From Idiomarina rhizosphaerae (lineage in GTDB: Bacteria > Pseudomonadota > Gammaproteobacteria > Enterobacterales > Alteromonadaceae): 64,000 nucleotides of DNA. Location: NCBI RefSeq assembly GCF_024159085.1, contig NZ_JAMZDE010000008.1, positions 372,001 through 436,000 of the forward strand. The letters are read 5' to 3'. A model generated the notes under the pieces. It saw only the letters and a list, made by a program, of their open reading frames with translations, ran no database searches and had not been told where the DNA came from. Positions 9,157 to 17,086 of this stretch are shown piece by piece (position 1 is the stretch's first letter; every line of letters starts with the position of its first letter). A program made the position numbers and the translations under genes.

Positions 9157-9328
9157 GTTGGTTTATTCCAATGCTTATGGTTACTAAAATACTTTGAAAG
9201 CATGCTACCAAAAGTTGTAGTTTAGCGTTTACTCATTTGCTCCCGGTCACCCGAAAAGAATGGTTTGTGATTAAAACAGTTAGCGGATAATCTTTTTTAT
9301 AATTAAGAAATTAACCGGTATTTAATTC

Positions 9329-10243
9329 ATGCGCAGCTTTAATCTACTACTTTTCGCTTTTACATTTTTGACCGTCAGCGGCTATTCAGCGGCTGCGTCA
9401 GAATTGACGTTTGAGACAGAGACGCTTCAGCGGCAATTAATGCCCGACTCTAGAATCACCTATCACCTTGGTTCAAGAGCAAAGCCAGCAAATAATCTAC
9501 TGCTTATATTGCAAGGTTCTGACTGCCGGAGTTCATTAAAAAACCATTCTATTAAAGAAGTTTTACCCAAAGTACGACCCGACGCTGATGTACTGCTCAT
9601 TGAGAAATGGGGACTCAGCCCACACACCTCTGACTGTCCGCAGGCCTACATCGACAATGACTCACCTTCACAACGGGTCAGTGACGCTAAACAGGTGCTG
9701 GAATACCTAAACAAAAAGAAGGATTATCAGTCAGTTTACGTTCTCGGTGGCAGTGAAGGAGCCGTTATTGCCGTGATGCTCCGCGAAGCGTTCCCCGGCA
9801 TTACCGCCACTATCGCATTTAATGGTGGCGGCAATTCGTTTCAGAACGACATTGAGCACAATATAAAAGCATCGACACCCGCAGAGGTTACAGCATCGGT
9901 GCTGAATGAGTTTCGCAGTTTTGCAGAGCAAGTAAAAACATCAAAAGAGCCCTTCGCTGTTAATTCAAGTCAGCATGGTTACAAATGGTGGAAAGAAATG
10001 CTTACCCTCGAGCAAACTAAAGTCATCGAACACGGAAAAACACCTCTGCTTATTATTCAGTCGGAGCAGGACGCTTCAGTAGACCCTGAGCAAACCCATA
10101 TAATGATAGAAAATCTGAGCAGTTCGGAGAATGTAAAATATCAGTACTTTGAAGAACTTGACCACGGCCTACGAAAAGAAAATGGCGACAGTATTGATGA
10201 CTCCGCACTGGCTGTCATGCGAGGATGGTTTCAGAAACACTGA
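9329..10243 (+). CDS. Secreted alpha/beta hydrolase
   Basis: A 304-residue protein with signal peptide MRSFNLLLFAFTFLTVSGYS. The alpha/beta-hydrolase fold shows a nucleophile elbow LGGSEGA near residue 145, an acid candidate in IIQSEQDASVDPEQ and a histidine in EELDHGLRKE. The oxyanion region is LLILQGSDCRSS. The body is divergent from well-known families, so I cannot name a substrate; a periplasmic esterase or peptidase is most likely. A small membrane protein gene follows 20 bp later. Confidence 0.65.
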   Translation: MRSFNLLLFAFTFLTVSGYSAAASELTFETETLQRQLMPDSRITYHLGSRAKPANNLLLILQGSDCRSSLKNHSIKEVLPKVRPDADVLLIEKWGLSPHTSDCPQAYIDNDSPSQRVSDAKQVLEYLNKKKDYQSVYVLGGSEGAVIAVMLREAFPGITATIAFNGGGNSFQNDIEHNIKASTPAEVTASVLNEFRSFAEQVKTSKEPFAVNSSQHGYKWWKEMLTLEQTKVIEHGKTPLLIIQSEQDASVDPEQTHIMIENLSSSENVKYQYFEELDHGLRKENGDSIDDSALAVMRGWFQKH

Positions 10244-10263
10244 GAATGGTATGAGTTGCAGAT

Positions 10264-10479
10264 ATGAAAACAGATAACAAAATACTTTCGACCATATACT
10301 TGTCGCTGGTTTTTATTGGCGCCTACCTTGTTGGTGGTACCATCGCCAAATCGTTTAAAGCGGGTGAAATTACTCTACACAGTACAGAGTTTAAGGATTT
10401 TATCATAGCGCTCGTTTTTTCAGCACTTTACCATTGGTGGGAAGCGCGTAAAGAGAAGGCCAAAAACGAGGAGCTTTAA
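10264..10479 (+). CDS. Small two-helix membrane protein, unknown
   Basis: A 71-residue protein with two hydrophobic segments (about 9-30 and 44-60) and a highly charged C-terminus (ARKEKAKNEEL). It starts 20 bp after the hydrolase gene and is probably cotranscribed with it. I do not recognise a family. Its 3' end runs into the decayed metallo-beta-lactamase fragment on the other strand. Confidence 0.6.
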   Translation: MKTDNKILSTIYLSLVFIGAYLVGGTIAKSFKAGEITLHSTEFKDFIIALVFSALYHWWEARKEKAKNEEL

Positions 10480-10745
10480 TCCTCGCTGACTGCTCATTTA
10501 ACGTTTTATAAACACCTTCTGAAGCCATTACCTCACCACCTAACGTATGGTCGACATGATTATGGCTATAAGCCAGGTAACGTACTCGCTGATCAAAGCG
10601 TTCTGATAACTCCTTTTTAAGGTATTGAGCCGCGTCTTTGTTAATTGGGTCAGTAACAAAAATGCCCTGCTCGGTACCCATAAAGCCAGAGTCAGAAATA
10701 GTCTCATTACTTATTGCTCCTCTAGCGAGTTGACCTTTGCGATAT
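10480..10745 (-). pseudogene. Metallo-beta-lactamase-fold hydrolase fragment
   Basis: The minus strand encodes SDSGFMGTEQGIFVTDPINK, then RYLAYSHNHVDHTLGGE, a clear N-terminal MBL-fold segment with the zinc motif HxHxDH in the form HNHVDH. Homology fades after GGEVMASEGVY near 10500. No signal peptide or good start precedes it (an in-frame stop lies near 10750). The remaining two thirds of the usual ~300-residue protein, including the other metal ligands, are absent. It is a truncated remnant. Confidence 0.65.
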
Positions 10746-11150
10746 AAAAATGCTTAGCAACCCTAATTAATGGGCTTTTACGTTAGCTACTAATTCTGCA
10801 TTGTTCCAGAAACAAAAATCGTATCTTTCTCAAACTAACCGAATAGTGGCCGGCAGTTTTACTTTGAATGATGACCGGTGGGATTCTTACTGTACACGCT
10901 CACTTACCCTCCACAATATTGCTTACTTTATTATTGTGTTGTGTATTTAACTCGTTTAAAGTCAATTACATAATTAAAAACGAAAAATTAAATATTGTGC
11001 ACTCGTTAGAATGGAAATGAGCATGCTCAAATTGGTTTGCCGGTTTTTGGTGGGCTTTTTGAAAATAAATTGAGTTATTAAAGAGTTGCGAAGAAAAAAG
11101 CAGCTATTTAGTTAAGAACAAAGTGCGCACGCACAGTATACAAATAATGG
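10746..11150. other. Non-coding, AT-rich interval before the IS element
   Basis: About 400 bp without a convincing gene. The longest plus-strand frame (10871-11020, 49 codons) is hydrophobic and has no clear RBS, and I do not believe it. I looked here for the left half of an attC split by the IS and did not find a clear RYYYAAC-type core. Confidence 0.5.
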
Positions 11151-12474
11151 TATGGACGCTCCCCTCTAAAAGCCCACTAAACTTGTTCTGTTAAGAACAG
11201 GGTCTTGAGGAGAGCGAAATGGACAAAGTTATATCGGTAATTGGAATTGATTTAGCTAAGAACGTGTTTCAGGTCTGCGCCGCTAATAATTCGGGTAAGC
11301 GCTTGTTCAACCGTTCGGTTAGTAGAGCTAAGCTTTTACCTATGCTGGCTAATATTCCCAAATGTATTGTAGGAATGGAAGCATGCAGTAGTTCTCACTA
11401 TTGGGCGAGAGAGATTGAGCAGTTAGGGCATGAAGTTAAACTTATGCCACCGCAGTACGTTAAGCCTTATGTGAAGACGAATAAAAACGATGCAACCGAT
11501 GCGGATGCTATTTGTGAAGCGGTCGTGCGACCCAGCATGCGTTTTGTCGCGATAAAGTCGGTTGAGCAGCAAGCTCTTATGCTTCTGCATCGTGACAGAA
11601 GAGGATTGGTTCGGGATCGAACATCGCTGGTTAACCGGCTACGTGCAATGATGGGTGAGTTCGGCGTGATAGCACCAGTCGGTCTTCATAAGTTCAGGAG
11701 TTGGCTTAAAGAAGAATACGGCGCCGTTGAATCACAACTCCCCGAGCTATTGCGACGGCACATTCATGTGATGGTTTCTAGGCTTTGGGAAACGGATGAG
11801 CATATAGCGCTTCTGGAGTCAGAAATTCACGGAAACTCCAGTAGCGCGGAAGATTGTAAAAGGCTGGGTGAAGTGCCGGGTATCGGCCCGTTAACGGCGT
11901 ACGCGCTGGTGGCCAGTCTCGGTGATATTAAGAGTTTTAGTAACGGCAGAGCGTTCGCTGCCTGGTTAGGTCTTGTACCTAAGCAATATTCGAGTGGCGG
12001 TAAAAACAAATTGCAGGGCATCAGTAAGCGCGGTGATAGTTACCTACGCAGTATGTTAATACACGGTGCCAGAGCGGTTATCCGTCACTTGAACCCGAAA
12101 CGCACAGTAAGCCGGTGGCTCAGAGATTTACTCTGCCGGCGACATAAGAATGTTGTGATAGTGGCGCTGGCCAATAAATTAGCAAGAATTGTGTGGGCGT
12201 TATTAAGTAAAGGAACAAAGTATCAGGAGTCATACTCCTGTTAAACAGCTCGCAACCGTGTTGCGCAGGTAAAAAGTAGAAGGCAAAGAGATGACATCGT
12301 CACTGGGTAAACCTGAACCTAACATAGCTCTAAAAAGAGCGTTCAAATGATTAGGCCCCAGTTCGCGAATACCGTCAGGGGCCGTCGAATAATCGACACC
12401 AAGAGCCCGGATAGATGGCTGCAACACACTCTTTTGGCTTCGATATTTTACTTGCACAATTGGGAGCGTCCATA
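11151..12474 (+). mobile_element. IS110 family, IS1111-group insertion sequence
   Basis: Perfect 13-bp inverted repeats TATGGACGCTCCC (11151-11163) and GGGAGCGTCCATA (12462-12474) bound a single DEDD transposase gene. Inverted repeats of this kind distinguish the IS1111 group from other IS110 elements, which lack them. The true ends may lie a few bases outside, since these repeats are usually subterminal. No target duplication is visible, as expected. The right side touches a cassette-junction sequence (GTTATGTGCT at 12478), consistent with the IS1111-attC subgroup that targets integron recombination sites. Confidence 0.8.
11219..12244 (+). CDS. IS110/IS1111-type DEDD transposase
   Basis: A 341-residue transposase. 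N-terminal DEDD domain: IGIDLAKNVFQVCA with Asp11, then VGMEACSSSHYWA, the conserved KTNKNDATDADAICEA segment and a basic region. The C-terminal IS116/IS110/IS902 domain has the helix-hairpin-helix-like GEVPGIGPLTAYALVASLGD and the conserved FSNGRAFAAWLGLVPKQYSS. The length is normal and the frame intact, so it may still be active. AGGAG precedes the ATG. Confidence 0.95.
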   Translation: MDKVISVIGIDLAKNVFQVCAANNSGKRLFNRSVSRAKLLPMLANIPKCIVGMEACSSSHYWAREIEQLGHEVKLMPPQYVKPYVKTNKNDATDADAICEAVVRPSMRFVAIKSVEQQALMLLHRDRRGLVRDRTSLVNRLRAMMGEFGVIAPVGLHKFRSWLKEEYGAVESQLPELLRRHIHVMVSRLWETDEHIALLESEIHGNSSSAEDCKRLGEVPGIGPLTAYALVASLGDIKSFSNGRAFAAWLGLVPKQYSSGGKNKLQGISKRGDSYLRSMLIHGARAVIRHLNPKRTVSRWLRDLLCRRHKNVVIVALANKLARIVWALLSKGTKYQESYSC

Positions 12475-12563
12475 GATGTTATGTGCTCCATGGTTACTTT
12501 TCCATTCTCTGTACGGGAGAACGGTGAAAGCGCCAAACATTTTGAACTTTGAGGTAAATTTTA

Positions 12564-13019
12564 GTGAACAGTACATCAAGTAAGGTTAAAGGTCATTGTC
12601 GTTGCGGGCAGGTAGAATTTGAGGTTAGTGCTAAGCCAATGATCACAATGGCTTGTCATTGCACTGGATGTCAGCAAATGACGTCAAGCGCGTTTAGTTT
12701 AAGTTCGCTATTTCCGAGCGCGGCATTTTCAATTATATCTGGAGAGCCTGTTATCGGTGGGCTGCATGGAACCACGCGACACTATTTCTGCGGGCACTGT
12801 ATGAGTTGGCTATTCACAAGACCCGAAGGCATGGATGACTTCGTCAATGTGCGCTCAACTATGCTAGGGGACTCTCGAACCTACAAGCCATTCATTGAAA
12901 CTTACACAGATGAAAAGCTGGAATGGGCTATTACTGGCGCACAACATAGTTTCTGTAAGTTTCCGCCGCAGGAAAAGTTTCCGGAGCTGCTCCGAGAATA
13001 TGCGCAGGGACAGGGATAA
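12564..13019 (+). CDS. Cassette 1: GFA/CENP-V family protein
   Basis: A 151-residue GFA-domain protein (glutathione-dependent formaldehyde-activating-enzyme fold). Zinc ligands are visible: CRCGQVEFE (CxC), CHCTGCQQ and [12 protein letters not shown]. Members bind zinc; few have a proven reaction, and the name does not prove formaldehyde metabolism. The start is a GTG at 12564 with GAGG about 10 bases upstream. It is the first cassette, directly next to the IS element, and a second GFA cassette follows. Confidence 0.85.
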   Translation: MNSTSSKVKGHCRCGQVEFEVSAKPMITMACHCTGCQQMTSSAFSLSSLFPSAAFSIISGEPVIGGLHGTTRHYFCGHCMSWLFTRPEGMDDFVNVRSTMLGDSRTYKPFIETYTDEKLEWAITGAQHSFCKFPPQEKFPELLREYAQGQG

Positions 13020-13044
13020 ACACAGCTTCGGAGAAGGTGTTTCA

Positions 13045-13117
13045 GCACATAACAATCAGCTGCAGCGGAGCAATCTACGCTGCGCTTCTATTGCCCGCTG
13101 AGCTGGGCGTTATGTGC
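13045..13117 (+). repeat. attC site 1
   Basis: The left arm GCACATAACAATCAGCT pairs with the right arm AGCTGGGCGTTATGTGC (14 of 17 complementary). The inner arms AGCTGCAGCGGAGCAAT and ATTGCCCGCTGAGCT pair with single unpaired G and A bases, matching the extrahelical bases needed for strand choice by integron integrases. The recombination point would be G^TT at 13109/13110. Confidence 0.85.
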
Positions 13118-13133
13118 TTACAAGGAGCAAAGT

Positions 13134-13553
13134 ATGGCTATAAGCCTCAAGGAAGTTGACGGCATTGCTATAGAAGCTAAACATAAGGCTTCATGTCATT
13201 GTGGTGCCGTTGAGTTTGAGCTTGATCTGCCTGATGGCTTAATTGATTTGCGCCGCTGTGACTGCTCACTTTGTAGAAGAAGAGGCGCGATTGCAGCGTC
13301 AATTCCGCTCTCCGGCATCAAAATTTTAAAAGGTGAAAACCTGCTAAAGCTCTATCAATTTAATACAAAAACAGCCAAGCATTATTTTTGTAGCAACTGT
13401 GGTATCTATACGCATCATCAACGCAGGTCAAATCCGACCCAGTATGGTTTTAATGTCGCTTGTCTTGAGGGCATTAATCCTTTAAAAATACCTAATGTAC
13501 CAACTAATGATGGTGTAAACCATCCAGCAGATCGCGCAAATGACGGCACATAA
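13134..13553 (+). CDS. Cassette 2: GFA family protein
   Basis: A 139-residue GFA-domain protein with zinc motifs SCHCGAVEFE, CDCSLCRRRG and HYFCSNCGIYTHH. It is only distantly similar to the protein of cassette 1, so the two cassettes are not a recent duplication. The ATG at 13134 is preceded by AAGGAG, and the TAA stop overlaps the start of attC 2, typical for cassette genes. Probably a zinc-binding thiol-adduct enzyme; substrate unknown. Confidence 0.85.
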   Translation: MAISLKEVDGIAIEAKHKASCHCGAVEFELDLPDGLIDLRRCDCSLCRRRGAIAASIPLSGIKILKGENLLKLYQFNTKTAKHYFCSNCGIYTHHQRRSNPTQYGFNVACLEGINPLKIPNVPTNDGVNHPADRANDGT

Positions 13554-13626
13554 CAAACCACGACATTCGGGGCCTGCGGCCCCTGCGACGCTCACAAGTT
13601 AGCGCGCATGCGTGGGGCGTTAGGCA
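13547..13626 (+). repeat. attC site 2
   Basis: The left arm CATAACAAACCACG pairs with the right arm CGTGGGGCGTTAGGC; an inner GC-rich palindrome GGGGCC/GGCCCC lies between. The right core is GTTAGGC at 13619-13625. The stop codon of the cassette 2 gene lies inside the left core. Confidence 0.8.
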
Positions 13627-13633
13627 CTCAAAC

Positions 13634-14392
13634 ATGGATGAAGATATCGCTAAACTTTTTGAGCTGATGGAGATCTCGTTTAGGGATTTCGAAGACGCTA
13701 TGCCGGAAAAGCCCAAGCTTGTCCGGAAATCGTACGGCGAAGTTTACCGCTTTCAAGAAAAAGACATCTATCAGGCCATTATTCAGAAGTTGGCGCATGC
13801 TCAAAGTACTTTACGGGCAGCTTTAGTCTTGCTTGAGCGTGGTTTTGTTCACGAGCAAGGCGCATTGCAGCGGGTTTTAGATGAGGCAAATGAGGACATT
13901 CTGTTTCTCGTTTATGCGGTCACGAATGACAGCATCACAGAACTACACGAAAAATTCCTCGATTCGTTTTGGGAAGAGGAGTTTAACGATTCAGGTGACC
14001 CACTCACGTCGGAGCAAAAACGCCCGATGGTCTCCAGAAAGAAAATCAGGGCTTACATCGCAAGAATAGAAGGTGTGGACTTGGATCCCAGCCGGGGAGT
14101 CGAGCTGGCCCGAACAATGAATAAAGCATACTCAGGTTTCGTACACGGGGCATCCCCTCATATTATGGACAAATATGGGGGGTACCCGCCAAGGTTTCAC
14201 ATCAAGGGAATGCTTGGGACGCCGCGCATCGACGAGCATGCGAGTGACTTATGGAATTACATGTACAGGACATTTATATCGCACATCCTTGTTGCAAAAG
14301 CGCTAGGCGCTGGAAGACATGTGGAAATAATGACCAAGCATCTCAGGCGTTTTGAAGAGAATGCAGGCAAGGATTATGGCCCAAATGCCTAA
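13634..14392 (+). CDS. Cassette 3: hypothetical protein
   Basis: A 252-residue, probably cytoplasmic, mainly helical protein that I do not recognise. Notable stretches are AQSTLRAALVLLERGFVHEQ and AYSGFVHGASPHIMDKYGG, which recall large hypothetical proteins with a conserved histidine (FVHG) near the C-terminal half. There is no signal peptide or membrane helix. The start lies 14 bp after the attC 2 core and the stop at the left core of attC 3, so it is a complete cassette gene without its own promoter region. Confidence 0.7.
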   Translation: MDEDIAKLFELMEISFRDFEDAMPEKPKLVRKSYGEVYRFQEKDIYQAIIQKLAHAQSTLRAALVLLERGFVHEQGALQRVLDEANEDILFLVYAVTNDSITELHEKFLDSFWEEEFNDSGDPLTSEQKRPMVSRKKIRAYIARIEGVDLDPSRGVELARTMNKAYSGFVHGASPHIMDKYGGYPPRFHIKGMLGTPRIDEHASDLWNYMYRTFISHILVAKALGAGRHVEIMTKHLRRFEENAGKDYGPNA

Positions 14393-14491
14393 CCAGTCAT
14401 TCCAGTTCGTTCCGGCCCTGGCGGGCCTCCACCGGACGGCCTTTTCTGCGCTTCGCTACGCAAAGGCCGCCGCTGAATATTGGCGTTAACT
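14387..14491 (+). repeat. attC site 3
   Basis: The left core GCCTAAC and right core GTTAACT bound a longer site of about 105 bp with several inner palindromes (GGCCTTTTCTGCGC region, AAAGGCCGCC). The outer arms ATGCCTAACCAGT and CCAATATT...CGTTAACT pair imperfectly. The cassette 3 stop codon lies in the left core. Confidence 0.75.
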
Positions 14492-14535
14492 TGAGTCGGC
14501 TCGAGTGACGAGAGATAAAAAAGAATAAGGACTAT

Positions 14536-15543
14536 ATGAACTACGTCTTCCTTGATACATGTGTTTTGCTGGATGTTTCCACAAAGAGAAGTGATCTCCC
14601 CCTCGTATCTTCACTGGAGGACCTCGTGGGCTCAAGCAGTGTAAAATTGGTCTTAGCTGATCTGGTTATTGAAGAGTATGAGCGAAATAAAGAAAGTGTG
14701 GCGAAGAAAACTGCTCAACGATTGTCTCAAGAGTTCAAACAGGTAAAAGCTGTGGTAAATGAGTTTGCCGGTGAAAAGCAAGCCGAGACCATGGAAGTTC
14801 TAAATGATATCAATGCAAGATTGCCGCTTTTGACTGAGGCGAACTACGCAACGATCCATAGAGTTGAAAGGTTAATTGAATCGGCAAAAGTCATTCCAAT
14901 TAGTGACCGTTCTAAAATCGCCGCTGCTCAACGTGGGCTGGAAAAAAAAGCTCCGTTTCATATCAGCAAAAACTCTGTCGCGGACGCTGTCATCATTGAG
15001 CAGTTTTTTGAATTTTTGAGCAGCCTCGACAATAACTATGATACTTGCATTTTCGTTACCCATAATCACAATGACTTTTCCTCGAAAGATCATCGAAAGC
15101 CGCATGCAGACTTCGACGAGATATTCTCAATCTCGAACTCTTTATATTTCAATAATCTAGCTTCAGCTATCGATCATATTGATCCAGACTCGCTCGCCGA
15201 ATTCGAGTTTGAGCATGATTATACAGAAGAAACTAAGGGTTTGAGAGAAATATTGGACGCTATGGATGAGCTGGTTGATAAAGTCTGGTACAACCGCCAC
15301 CAAAATCGTATGTGGGGTATCGAGCATGGTGAAATTGAAGTCATACCTGAAGGAAGCGAACGCTATGGTTCAGATGTAATTCATGAGCATATCCTCGAGG
15401 GTGCGATTAAGTCAGCCGAACGCGTGGAAAGAAAATATGAAGACACAGGTCCATGGAGTGATTTTGAGTGGGGGATGATCAATGGCAAGTTATCGGCACT
15501 ACGTTGGGTGTTAGGTGACGAATGGGATATGTTGGACACCTAA
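14536..15543 (+). CDS. Cassette 4: PIN-like domain protein (DUF4935)
   Basis: A 335-residue protein with an N-terminal PIN-like nuclease domain of the DUF4935 type. The metal-binding acidic positions are visible: FLDTCVLLD (Asp7), LVIEEYERNKE, NSVADAVIIEQFFEF and the late CIFVTHNHNDFSSKD. The C-terminal ~120 residues (after DPDSLAEFEFEHDYTEE) are acidic and unfamiliar. PIN domains usually cleave RNA. A toxin or phage-defence role is possible but no partner antitoxin cassette is adjacent. Confidence 0.75.
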   Translation: MNYVFLDTCVLLDVSTKRSDLPLVSSLEDLVGSSSVKLVLADLVIEEYERNKESVAKKTAQRLSQEFKQVKAVVNEFAGEKQAETMEVLNDINARLPLLTEANYATIHRVERLIESAKVIPISDRSKIAAAQRGLEKKAPFHISKNSVADAVIIEQFFEFLSSLDNNYDTCIFVTHNHNDFSSKDHRKPHADFDEIFSISNSLYFNNLASAIDHIDPDSLAEFEFEHDYTEETKGLREILDAMDELVDKVWYNRHQNRMWGIEHGEIEVIPEGSERYGSDVIHEHILEGAIKSAERVERKYEDTGPWSDFEWGMINGKLSALRWVLGDEWDMLDT

Positions 15544-15592
15544 AATTAATAAAGCATTACAACGGATGAGACATTGAACGCGGCGTTAAGTA
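15536..15592 (+). repeat. attC site 4, degenerate
   Basis: The right core GTTAAGT (15585-15591) preceded by GCGGC is clear, as at the other sites. The left core is weak (ACCTAAA at 15537) and the arms pair poorly, so this site is short and may recombine badly. It is placed mainly by the regular spacing between cassette genes. Confidence 0.5.
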
Positions 15593-15612
15593 CATAATGA
15601 GATAACCCAAGA

Positions 15613-15954
15613 ATGTCAGGAATATTCAAAAAGAAGAAAGTAATACTCAGGCAAGAGCAGTCTAAAAGTAATTACCGCTATCTTGGAGTCGAAATAAAAG
15701 ACAACGGAGATTTGGTATTCGAGGGGCAAGATCTAGGCTCAGAAGTTGAAGGTGCCTTGGGGGCTTCCGAGTACGAATGGTGCTGGACAGTAAAGGCTGT
15801 TAATATCCAAAAATTTCAAAATTCTATTGGTTCAGGCTCAAATATACTTAAGAGCTTAAAAAAGAATTTTAGCGGTCAAAATGCAGCGAAGCTTTATGAG
15901 TTCATGCAAGAGAATGAAATACCTTTTGAGTCATACAGTCGTATTGGAGACTGA
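15613..15954 (+). CDS. Cassette 5: small hypothetical protein
   Basis: A 113-residue soluble protein that I do not recognise. It begins with a basic segment (KKKKVILRQEQSKSNYRY), then a strand-rich part (YLGVEIKDNGDLVFEGQDLG), and ends with a helical stretch. Small stand-alone proteins of this sort are common in integron cassettes. A left attC core (ACTTAAC) starts 3 bp after its stop. Confidence 0.65.
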   Translation: MSGIFKKKKVILRQEQSKSNYRYLGVEIKDNGDLVFEGQDLGSEVEGALGASEYEWCWTVKAVNIQKFQNSIGSGSNILKSLKKNFSGQNAAKLYEFMQENEIPFESYSRIGD

Positions 15955-15980
15955 GCACTTAACAAGCAAAGGAAGCATCC

Positions 15981-16220
15981 ATGAACGTGTCAAAAGCGTT
16001 TGCCTTATTCATGCAGGAGACCCCTGCCTCCGTCAAGGCTTGGACGCAAGCCGCAGAAGCACTTGATGTTGCTAACACTCTGGAAAAGAAGACCGAAACC
16101 CTCGATCACGGGGGCTTTGGCAAATATGCCCGGACGTAGGTAGCGGAAAAGTTGGAGAACTTGAGAGCCGAGTTGGAACAGTTTTCTTCAGGAGAGAGAG
16201 TAGGCTCTCTCCCCTCCTGA
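15981..16220 (+). pseudogene. Fragment with CMD-like N-terminus, stop-interrupted
   Basis: The ATG at 15981 (GGAAG upstream) opens a frame of 52 codons: KAFALFMQETPASVKAWTQA then DVANTLEKKTE, which resembles the N-terminus of carboxymuconolactone-decarboxylase (CMD) family proteins. After a TAG at 16137 the same frame continues cleanly as VAEKLENLRAELEQFSSGER to a TGA at 16218. The second half does not look like CMD, so this may be a fusion of two gene pieces. It lies where the cassette array ends. Confidence 0.45.
16188..16220. terminator. Long hairpin at end of the cassette region
   Basis: Outer arms TCAGGAG / CTCCTGA and inner arms GAGAGAG / CTCTCTC form an almost continuous hairpin. Neither side has a strong U-tract. 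It lies between the decayed plus-strand gene and the end of the minus-strand sigma-factor operon. Confidence 0.4.
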
Positions 16221-16234
16221 TGTTTGGGTATATA

Positions 16235-17083
16235 TTATAGCTGATAACTTACGGCACTCTGTTGCAGGTTCTCGGCATTGCTGCAGTCAGCAACCGCTTC
16301 CTGAGTAAATACATACACTTGGTCCCGGTTATCCTCGAAGTCACGGAAGACAAGGGTGATATGCTGATCGGAGGCTAGTGAATCCAAAGTTTTTCCGTAA
16401 TCGCACAGCGTGCTGATCAGCAGCGAGGCCTGTTCACGCTTTTCAGCATTGCGTTCCTTCATAAGGGCCTCCCACTCTTCCTTGACCAGTGTCGCGTAGC
16501 TATTACGCTGTGCCTGCCATTCAGCGTTCAGCGCCTGCAGGCGCTGCTGGAGTTCCTTCATTTTCTCCGCATTGTCACCCGGATTCTCTCGTTGCGTTCG
16601 GGCCAGATCCTGAATTTCACTTTGCAGCTCGCGCAGTTCCGTCTGCTTTTCCTGCATGGTCTCCCTGAGCCTGACCTGTTCTTCCGAACCGCCGGGCATA
16701 GCCTGTCCTCCCAGAGTAAATGCAGGGGTAATGGCAATCTCTGCATCCGGCCGCCAGAGTGAGACCCCGCCGTCAGCGGTGGATCTCATGGACAGGGCTG
16801 CACTCCGCCCTCTGTTCAAAAACAGGGCATCCCGTTCATGTTGAAGATCGAAGGTAAAGACCATGCCCTGGCCTGCCAGGTAAAGAGACTCGGGATCGGA
16901 ATTCCGGAGAAAACGCCGGGTGTCGGAATCAGGTTCAAGAACAGCCCCGAAGATGCTGCGCATAATATTCAGTTCTCGCTGCGCCTGATTGAACTCCTCC
17001 TGTGCGCTGGCAAGGCCTGTAGCTGAAAGAGTAAACAGAGCAGTGAGTCCGAGGGTGAGAAGCTGCTGACGATGTGTGTTCAT
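16235..17083 (-). CDS. Periplasmic coiled-coil protein of ECF sigma operon
   Basis: A 282-residue protein with a signal peptide (LLTLGLTALFTLSATGLASA). A glutamine/glutamate-rich coiled coil spans about residues 130-205 (RLRETMQEKQTELRELQSEI, then EKMKELQQRLQALNAEW). I do not recognise a family. It starts 3 bp after the anti-sigma gene with GGAGG upstream, so it is the third gene of the sigma / anti-sigma operon and probably an effector or sensor of that pathway. The base composition is clearly more GC-rich than in flanking genes. Confidence 0.65.
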   Translation of the reverse strand: MNTHRQQLLTLGLTALFTLSATGLASAQEEFNQAQRELNIMRSIFGAVLEPDSDTRRFLRNSDPESLYLAGQGMVFTFDLQHERDALFLNRGRSAALSMRSTADGGVSLWRPDAEIAITPAFTLGGQAMPGGSEEQVRLRETMQEKQTELRELQSEIQDLARTQRENPGDNAEKMKELQQRLQALNAEWQAQRNSYATLVKEEWEALMKERNAEKREQASLLISTLCDYGKTLDSLASDQHITLVFRDFEDNRDQVYVFTQEAVADCSNAENLQQSAVSYQL

Positions 17084-17086
17084 GGT

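Larger units (their letters stand above)
12478..15970 (+). mobile_element. Integron gene-cassette array without integrase (CALIN)
   Basis: Five plus-strand genes are each followed by an attC-like imperfect palindrome with a right-end GTTRRRY core: GTTATGT at 13109, GTTAGGC at 13619, GTTAACT at 14485 and GTTAAGT at 15585. The cassette left boundary also shows GTTATGT at 12478. Genes almost fill the space between sites, each stop codon lies at or just before the attC left core, and all genes share orientation, which is classic cassette architecture. No intI gene or attI is in the window. The last cassette ends in a left core (ACTTAAC, 15957) without a recognisable right partner. Confidence 0.85.

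Noticed and set aside
10871-11020. 49-codon hydrophobic ORF left of the IS element
   Set aside because: No RBS at a sensible distance and no recognisable family; surrounded by decayed non-coding sequence.
11100-11150. Left half of an attC split by the IS element
   Set aside because: GTTAAGA occurs at 11111 but no arm pairs with the sequence right of the IS, so I could not support it.
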